A stretch of DNA of 10,896 nucleotides from Actinomycetes bacterium (GTDB taxonomy: Bacteria; Actinomycetota; Acidimicrobiia; Acidimicrobiales; CADCSY01). This document shows positions 6,549 through 10,896 of the stretch, one piece after another. The DNA lies in assembly GCA_025464025.1 (NCBI GenBank), contig JAODBP010000261.1, positions 1 through 10,896 of the forward strand. Reading direction: 5' to 3'. The notes below the pieces were generated by a model. That model saw only the letters and a program-made list of their open reading frames with translations. It had not been told where the DNA came from and did not search any database. Position numbers and translations under genes: made by a program. Positions within the stretch are counted from its first letter, which is position 1. The number at the start of each line of letters is the position of its first letter.

Positions 6549-6562
6549 TGACGTGACTGTTA
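6549..6562. promoter_or_regulatory. operator copy 5, TGACGTGACTGTTA
   Basis: This copy is identical to copy 3 except for one base (C to T) in the right arm. It lies between the divergent SDR and CoA-transferase genes and could control both. On plus, TTGACG (6548-6553) with a 17-bp spacer points to a weak -10 GACGTT (6571-6576), in the same relation to the operator as at copy 3. The right arm is the least symmetrical of the set. Confidence 0.65.
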
Positions 6563-6616
6563 GGTTCTGCGACGTTAGCGCGGCGGAGCGTGGCACCGAT
6601 CCAGGGGGGAGAGCCG

Positions 6617-7831
6617 ATGGGCGTCATGGACGGCGTGCGCGTGCTGGAGGTCGCAGCGTGGACCTACGTGCCCGCGGCCGGCGCGGTCCTGGCCGAGTGG
6701 GGCGCCGACGTGATCAAGATCGAGCACCCCCGCACCGGCGATCCCCAGCGGGCGCTGGTGTCGTCCGGCCTGGTGCCCACGGGCCCGGGCGGGGTCAACC
6801 ACATGATCGAGCTGCCCAACCGGGGCAAGCGCAGCGTGGGCCTCGACCTGGCCACGCCCGAGGGCCACGACCTGCTCCTACAGATCGCCGCCACGTCCGA
6901 CGTGTTCCTCACCAGCTTCCTGCCGCAGATCCGCCGCAAGCTCGGCATCGAGCTGGAGGACATCCGCGAGGCCAACCCCGACATCATCTACGTCCGGGGC
7001 TCGGGCCAGGGCCAGCGCGGCCCCGAGGGCGAGCGGGGTGGGTACGACGGGTGCGCCTTCTGGGCCCGCAACGTGGCCGACGCCGCGACGCCCCAGGGCC
7101 AGGAGTGGCCGGCCAACCAGCCCGGCGCTGCCTTCGGCGACCTGCTCGGCGGCCTCACGATCGCCGGCGGCATCTCCGCCGCCCTCTTCCACCGGGAGAA
7201 GACCGGCGAGGCAACCGTCGTGGACAGCTCGCTCATGGCCCTCGGCATGTGGGCCACCTCGGCCAGCGTCATGGCGGCCGGCCTGTTCGGCATGGCGAAG
7301 ATGCCGCCCCACGACCGCCGGAAGCCGGCCAACCCGCTGGTGAACATGTACCGCACCAGCGACGGCCGGTTCCTCTCGCTGATCATGCTGCAGGCCGATC
7401 GCTTCTGGGGTGAGACGGTGCGGGCCATCGGCCGTCCCGACCTGGCCGAGGACCCCCGCTACTGCGACTCGGCGGCCCGGGCCCAGCACATGGAGGCGTG
7501 CGTGGCCGAGCTCGACGCCACGTTCGCCAGCCGCTCCTTCGAGGAGTGGCGCGACGTGCTCATGGGGATCAGCGGCGTCTGGGCGCCGGTGCTCAACGCC
7601 GGCGAGCTGCTCGAGGACCAGCAGGCCCTGGCCAACGGCTACGTGCTCCCGGTCGAGGCCCAGAGCGGCACCACGTTCCGGATGGTGCCCTCGCCGCTCC
7701 AGTTCGACGAGACCCCGCCCGACCTCGTGCGGGCGCCCGACCACGGCGAGCAGACCGACGAGGTCCTCCTCGAGCTCGGGCTCGACATGGACGCCATCCT
7801 CGACCTCAAGCTCAAGGGCGCCGTCCTGTGA
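6617..7831 (+). CDS. class III (CaiB/BaiF-type) CoA-transferase
   Basis: The 404-residue protein moves CoA between an acyl-CoA donor and a free acid through an aspartyl-CoA intermediate, as known for the Frc/CaiB family. Visible family features are the N-terminal GVRVLEVAAWTYVPAAGAVLAEWGADVIKIE segment (about 6-36), the NRGKRSVGLDL strand (68-78), the candidate catalytic Asp175 in AFGDLLGGL, and a C-terminal domain containing FWGETVRAIGRPDLAEDPRY. The family also includes alpha-methylacyl-CoA racemases, which remain an alternative. The ATG at 6617 has GGGGGGAG (6604-6611) 5 nt upstream; an in-frame GTG at 6590 lacks one. The lipoprotein gene follows after 57 bp with no visible promoter, so the two are probably co-transcribed and the imported acid may be the acceptor. 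Confidence 0.93.
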   Translation: MGVMDGVRVLEVAAWTYVPAAGAVLAEWGADVIKIEHPRTGDPQRALVSSGLVPTGPGGVNHMIELPNRGKRSVGLDLATPEGHDLLLQIAATSDVFLTSFLPQIRRKLGIELEDIREANPDIIYVRGSGQGQRGPEGERGGYDGCAFWARNVADAATPQGQEWPANQPGAAFGDLLGGLTIAGGISAALFHREKTGEATVVDSSLMALGMWATSASVMAAGLFGMAKMPPHDRRKPANPLVNMYRTSDGRFLSLIMLQADRFWGETVRAIGRPDLAEDPRYCDSAARAQHMEACVAELDATFASRSFEEWRDVLMGISGVWAPVLNAGELLEDQQALANGYVLPVEAQSGTTFRMVPSPLQFDETPPDLVRAPDHGEQTDEVLLELGLDMDAILDLKLKGAVL

Positions 7832-7888
7832 CGCCCTGCCCGTCTCACCGCAACCAGACCTGACCATCGCATCCTTGGGGGGAACGGC

Positions 7889-9262
7889 ATGACACCTCGA
7901 CGTTCGACGTGGAAGGGCGGACGCCGGCTCGGCGCCGCGCTCGCCCTGCTGGCCCTGGTGGCCGTGGGGTGCGGCAACTCGGGTGGGTCGGACGGCACCC
8001 AGGCTGCCGACAAGACGACGACGACCGCCGGCGCGGACGGCGGCCAGGCCGTCTCGCTCACCGGCGTCCCCGGCGTCACCGACGACGCCATCAACTACGT
8101 CGCCATCGGCACCAAGTCGAACAACCCGCTCGGGACGTGCGTGCTCGAGTGCTACGCCCAGGGCATCAAGGCCTACTTCGACTACCGCAACTCCGAAGGG
8201 GGGATCTACGGCCGCAAGCTCGTCCTGGCCAAGGAGCTCGACGACGAGCTGAGCAAGAACCAGGTGCGGGCCCTCGAGGTCACCAGCGGCAACGACTTCT
8301 TCGGCGACTTCAACGCCGCCCTCCTCGCCAGCGGCTGGGCCGACCTGGCCAAGGCCCAGGTCCCCACCTACGCCTGGGGCATCAACTTCAAGGAGGCGAC
8401 CGGCAACCCGACGATCTTCATGAGCGTCGGCACCCAGTGCGGGGGCTGCACCGGGCGCACCGTGCCGTACGCCGCCTCGCTGGTGAAGGCCAAGAGGATC
8501 GCCACGCTCGGCTACGGCGTGAGCGAGAACTCGAAGGTGTGCGCTTCGACCAACGCCAAGTCGATCGAGATGTACACCGGTGAGACCGGGCAGAAGGTCG
8601 CCTACGTCAACGACAACCTGGCCTACGGGCTGCCCAACGGCATCGGGCCCGAGGTCACGGCCATGAAGAAGGCGGGCGTCGACTTCATCACCACGTGCAT
8701 CGACCTGAACGGCATGAAGACCCTGGCTCAGGAGCTGCAGCGCCAGGGCATGGACGACGTCGTCCTGATGCACCCCAACACCTACAACCAGTCGTTCGTG
8801 AAGGAGGCCGGCGCGCTGTTCGAGGGCGACATCGTGTCGGTGAGCTTCCGCCCGTTCGAGGCCACGGCGTCGGGCGGCCTGAAGCAGTACCTCAAGTGGA
8901 TGCAGAAGGCTGGCAACCCGCTCTCCGAGCTGGCCATGGTCGGGTGGCTCAACGCCGACCTCGCCTACACGGGGCTGAAGGCGGCCGGGCCGAACTTCGA
9001 CCGGGCCAAGGTGGTGGCGGCCACCAACGCCATCCACGACTACAGCGCCGACGGCCTGCTGAACCCGATCGACTGGAGCCGGCAGCACAACCCGCCGAAC
9101 CAGGACGACCCGACGACCAACGGCTACAAGGAGGAGTGCTCCTCGCTGGTCAGGGTCGTGAAGGGCGAGTTCCAGGTCATCGGCGATCCGAAGAAGCCGT
9201 TCATCTGCTGGAGCAACGCCAGCCGCGACTGGGCCGAGCCGGTGCGGGAGGACTTCAAGTAG
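7889..9262 (+). CDS. ABC-transporter substrate-binding lipoprotein, LivJ/branched-chain amino acid type
   Basis: The 457-residue protein opens with a basic stretch (RRSTWKGGRR), a hydrophobic segment and an imperfect lipobox VAVGC, so Cys28 is the likely lipidated residue. A Ser/Gly/Thr-rich linker (29-55) follows, then a two-lobed type I periplasmic-binding fold (Peripla_BP_6-like). Typical elements are NSEGGIYGRKLVL (101-113), the opening of the second lobe around KAKRIATLGYG (200-210), and ELQRQGMDDVVL (282-293). In actinobacteria such proteins often serve organic acids or aromatic and steroid-like compounds, not amino acids. Besides Cys28 there are eight cysteines (84, 88, 184, 187, 218, 270, 417, 440), unusually many. 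GGGGGGAA lies 6 nt before the ATG. No permease or ATPase gene is in the window. Confidence 0.93.
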   Translation: MTPRRSTWKGGRRLGAALALLALVAVGCGNSGGSDGTQAADKTTTTAGADGGQAVSLTGVPGVTDDAINYVAIGTKSNNPLGTCVLECYAQGIKAYFDYRNSEGGIYGRKLVLAKELDDELSKNQVRALEVTSGNDFFGDFNAALLASGWADLAKAQVPTYAWGINFKEATGNPTIFMSVGTQCGGCTGRTVPYAASLVKAKRIATLGYGVSENSKVCASTNAKSIEMYTGETGQKVAYVNDNLAYGLPNGIGPEVTAMKKAGVDFITTCIDLNGMKTLAQELQRQGMDDVVLMHPNTYNQSFVKEAGALFEGDIVSVSFRPFEATASGGLKQYLKWMQKAGNPLSELAMVGWLNADLAYTGLKAAGPNFDRAKVVAATNAIHDYSADGLLNPIDWSRQHNPPNQDDPTTNGYKEECSSLVRVVKGEFQVIGDPKKPFICWSNASRDWAEPVREDFK

Positions 9263-9283
9263 GCCCGAACTCCAAGGAAGCGA

Positions 9284-10495
9284 TCAGCCCAGGCGGACCG
9301 GCACGTTGGCGTAGCCGGCCACGTTCGACATGTGGACGCGCCGCAGGCCGGCGTCGTCGACCTCGAAGCTCGGCCACCGGGTCGCCATCTCCTCGATGGC
9401 GACCCGGCTCTCCATCCGGGCCAGGGCGGCGCCGAGGCAGCTGTGCACGCCGTGGCCGAGGGCGATGGCGACACTGGGCTGGCGGTCGACGTCGAAGTCG
9501 TCGGGCCGATCGAACGACCGCGGGTCGCGGGTGGCGGCACCGGTGAGGAGCAACACCGGGAAGCCGGCCGGGAGGGTGCCGCCCTCGAACTCGCGGTCGG
9601 CGACCGAGAACCGGCCCTGGTACTGCGACGGCGGCAGGTAGCGAAGGATCTCCTCCACCGCCCACGGGACCTTGGTCCGGTCGTCGAGCACCTTCTGCCA
9701 CTGCTCGGGGTTCCGGGCGAAGAGCACCACGGCGTTGCCCACCAACTTGGTGACCGTCTCGGCCCCGGCCCCGCCGAGGAGCGAGGCGAAGCCGGCGATC
9801 TCCTCGTCGTCGAGCCGGGTGCGGCTGCCGTCGTCGCGGTCGACCTCGACCTCGGTGAGGCGGCTGAGCATGTCGTCGCCCGGGTGGCGGCGCTTCTCGG
9901 CGACGAGCCCGTAGAAGTAGGCGCCCATCTCCATCATCGACTGGATGCCGGCCTCGGTCGGCTCCATGCTCCCCGGCTCCCGGTGGAGCGTGCTGTCGAG
10001 CCAGTGCCGGATCTGCTGGCGCTCGTCGGGCGGCACGCCGAGCATGCGGCAGATGATCTCGACCGGGAACGGCCCGCTGAACTCGGCCACGGCGTCGAGC
10101 TCGCTGCGGCCGTCGAGCTGGTCGAGCTGCTCGCCGATGACCTCCCGGACCATGGGCTCCATCGCCGTCATCGCTCGAGGGGTGAAGACCCGGCTGACCA
10201 GCGCCCGCAGCCGGTCGTGCTCGGGCGGGTCCATCATGATGATGCTGCGGAGGCTCCGGATCAGCGCCGGGTCCTTCGACAGCATCGACAGGTCGACGCC
10301 GTGGGCGCTGGAGAAGGTCGGCCAGTCCTTGTGGGCGGCGACCACGTCCTCGTAGCGGCTGAGGGCGTAGAAGCCGTAGCGCTCGCTGAAGTACACCGGC
10401 GCCTCGTCGCGCAGCCGTCGGTACACCTCGGTCGGATCGTCGAAGTACTCGTTGGAGAACGGGTCGAACTCGACGGCGGCGGTCTGTTCCGTCAT
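9284..10495 (-). CDS. cytochrome P450, second copy with atypical I-helix and heme-loop residues
   Basis: This is a 403-residue soluble P450: C-helix DPPEHDRLR (89-97), I-helix GGAGAETVTK (241-250), K-helix E282-I-L-R285, meander ATRDPRSFDRPDDFDVDR (321-338), and heme loop LGHGVHSCLG (346-355) with Cys353 as ligand. Two positions depart from consensus: Glu246 replaces the usual acid-alcohol Asp of AGxDT, and Leu346 replaces the heme-loop Phe. Both variations occur in working P450s. It is not closely similar to the P450 at the left end. The ATG overlaps the TGA of the upstream oxidoreductase gene by 4 bp, and GGGAG lies 7 nt before it (10503-10507 on the plus map). The two are therefore translationally coupled and probably act on the same compound. 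No redox partner is adjacent. Confidence 0.95.
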   Translation of the reverse strand: MTEQTAAVEFDPFSNEYFDDPTEVYRRLRDEAPVYFSERYGFYALSRYEDVVAAHKDWPTFSSAHGVDLSMLSKDPALIRSLRSIIMMDPPEHDRLRALVSRVFTPRAMTAMEPMVREVIGEQLDQLDGRSELDAVAEFSGPFPVEIICRMLGVPPDERQQIRHWLDSTLHREPGSMEPTEAGIQSMMEMGAYFYGLVAEKRRHPGDDMLSRLTEVEVDRDDGSRTRLDDEEIAGFASLLGGAGAETVTKLVGNAVVLFARNPEQWQKVLDDRTKVPWAVEEILRYLPPSQYQGRFSVADREFEGGTLPAGFPVLLLTGAATRDPRSFDRPDDFDVDRQPSVAIALGHGVHSCLGAALARMESRVAIEEMATRWPSFEVDDAGLRRVHMSNVAGYANVPVRLG

Positions 10496-10896
10496 GTCTG
10501 CACTCCCAATGGTCCGAGCACCTCGTCGGCGAAGCGGCGAAGGGCGTCGACGGCATCGCTCGAGCGCTGCCAGGGGCGGACGAGGAGGCGGTCGACGCCG
10601 GCCTCGGCGTAGCGCTCCACGTCGGCGGCCGAGTCGACCGAGCCGGCGAAGGTCAGCTCGACGGGCTCGGTCCGGCCGTGCTGCTCGCGCAGCTCAGCCA
10701 GCCGGGCCAGCGAGCCCGGCAGGTCGTCGAGGGCGTGGTTCATCGGGATCCAGCCGGCGCCGACCGTGGCGGCCCGGCGCAGGGCGGCCGCCCCGTCGCC
10801 ACCGATGTGGAGCGCCGGCCCGCCGGCCTGCACCGGCTTGGGCTCGAAGGCGACGGGATCGAAGTCGAAGAACCGGCCGTGGTGCTCGATCACGGG
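10492..10896 (-). CDS. luciferase-like (LLM) flavin/F420-dependent oxidoreductase, C-terminal part
   Basis: Only the last 134 or so codons are present; the 5' part lies beyond the right edge. The visible part reads HGRFFDFDPVAFEPKPVQ, followed by PALHIGGDGAAALRRAA and VGAGWIP, which is the characteristic C-terminal half of LLM-class TIM-barrel oxidoreductases. It ends with a helix containing YAEAGVDRLLVRPW. Actinobacterial members usually use reduced F420, others FMN; the cofactor cannot be decided from this part. It is the upstream gene of a unit with the second P450, joined by an ATGA overlap. The start, length and promoter are not visible. Confidence 0.9.
   Translation of the reverse strand, partial: PVIEHHGRFFDFDPVAFEPKPVQAGGPALHIGGDGAAALRRAATVGAGWIPMNHALDDLPGSLARLAELREQHGRTEPVELTFAGSVDSAADVERYAEAGVDRLLVRPWQRSSDAVDALRRFADEVLGPLGVQT

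Noticed and set aside
7832..7888. A possible sixth operator or a separate promoter before the lipoprotein gene
   Set aside because: Only a half-site-like TGACCATCGCA is present, without a matching second arm or a clear -10; co-transcription with the CoA-transferase is simpler.
6878..9088. A 736-codon open frame on the minus strand opposite the CoA-transferase and lipoprotein genes
   Set aside because: It has the same shadow composition, no motif and no ribosome binding site, and both plus-strand genes have complete family signatures.

Overview
The window is GC-rich, densely packed DNA with GTG starts, strong purine-rich ribosome binding sites and many C/G-ending codons. The gene families present (DUF35 Zn-ribbon protein, soluble P450s, amidohydrolase_2 proteins, class III CoA-transferase, luciferase-like F420-type oxidoreductase, LivJ-type lipoprotein) are typical of a Gram-positive high-GC actinobacterium, possibly an Acidimicrobiia-like or mycobacterial relative. 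The taxon is an inference from style only; no rRNA, tRNA or other marker gene is present.

Layout, left to right: (1) a partial minus-strand DUF35 protein (1-320), divergent from a P450 (386-1591); (2) a minus-strand amidohydrolase (1584-2801), divergent from a second amidohydrolase (2891-4096), which is followed by an enoyl-CoA hydratase-like gene with its own operator and ribosome binding site (4166-4978); (3) a minus-strand pair, an HSD17B10-like SDR (5746-6516) then a double-hotdog thioesterase-like protein (4988-5743), divergent from a plus-strand pair, a class III CoA-transferase (6617-7831) then a LivJ-type substrate-binding lipoprotein (7889-9262); (4) a minus-strand pair, the 3' part of a luciferase-like oxidoreductase (10492-10896) then a second P450 (9284-10495). 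There are eleven genes in seven apparent transcription units. The three complete tail-to-tail junctions are extremely tight (8-bp overlap, 9 bp and 21 bp). No gene-free stretch exceeds 100 bp, and no mobile element, CRISPR array or structural RNA gene was seen.

Taken together the genes look like part of a catabolic programme for a hydrophobic, probably branched or cyclic acid such as a steroid side chain or an isoprenoid. A plausible order is uptake with the lipoprotein, CoA loading by the CoA-transferase, oxygenation by P450s, hydration by the ECH-like protein and 3-hydroxyacyl-CoA oxidation by the HSD10-like SDR. Thiolysis would follow, by an off-window thiolase partnered with the DUF35 protein, and CoA release by the hotdog protein. 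The amidohydrolases would act as C-C or C-N/C-O hydrolases or decarboxylases. The substrate is not identifiable from sequence. No acyl-CoA dehydrogenase, thiolase, transporter permease, ferredoxin or regulator gene is in the window.

The most striking non-coding signal is a 14-16 bp palindrome, roughly YTGACGTSRYYGTCAG. It occurs five times, in every intergenic region upstream of the genes from 1 to about 7800, and twice between the two amidohydrolases. It ties the divergent units into one apparent regulon under an unidentified repressor or activator. The right-hand oxidoreductase/P450 pair shows no copy inside the window.
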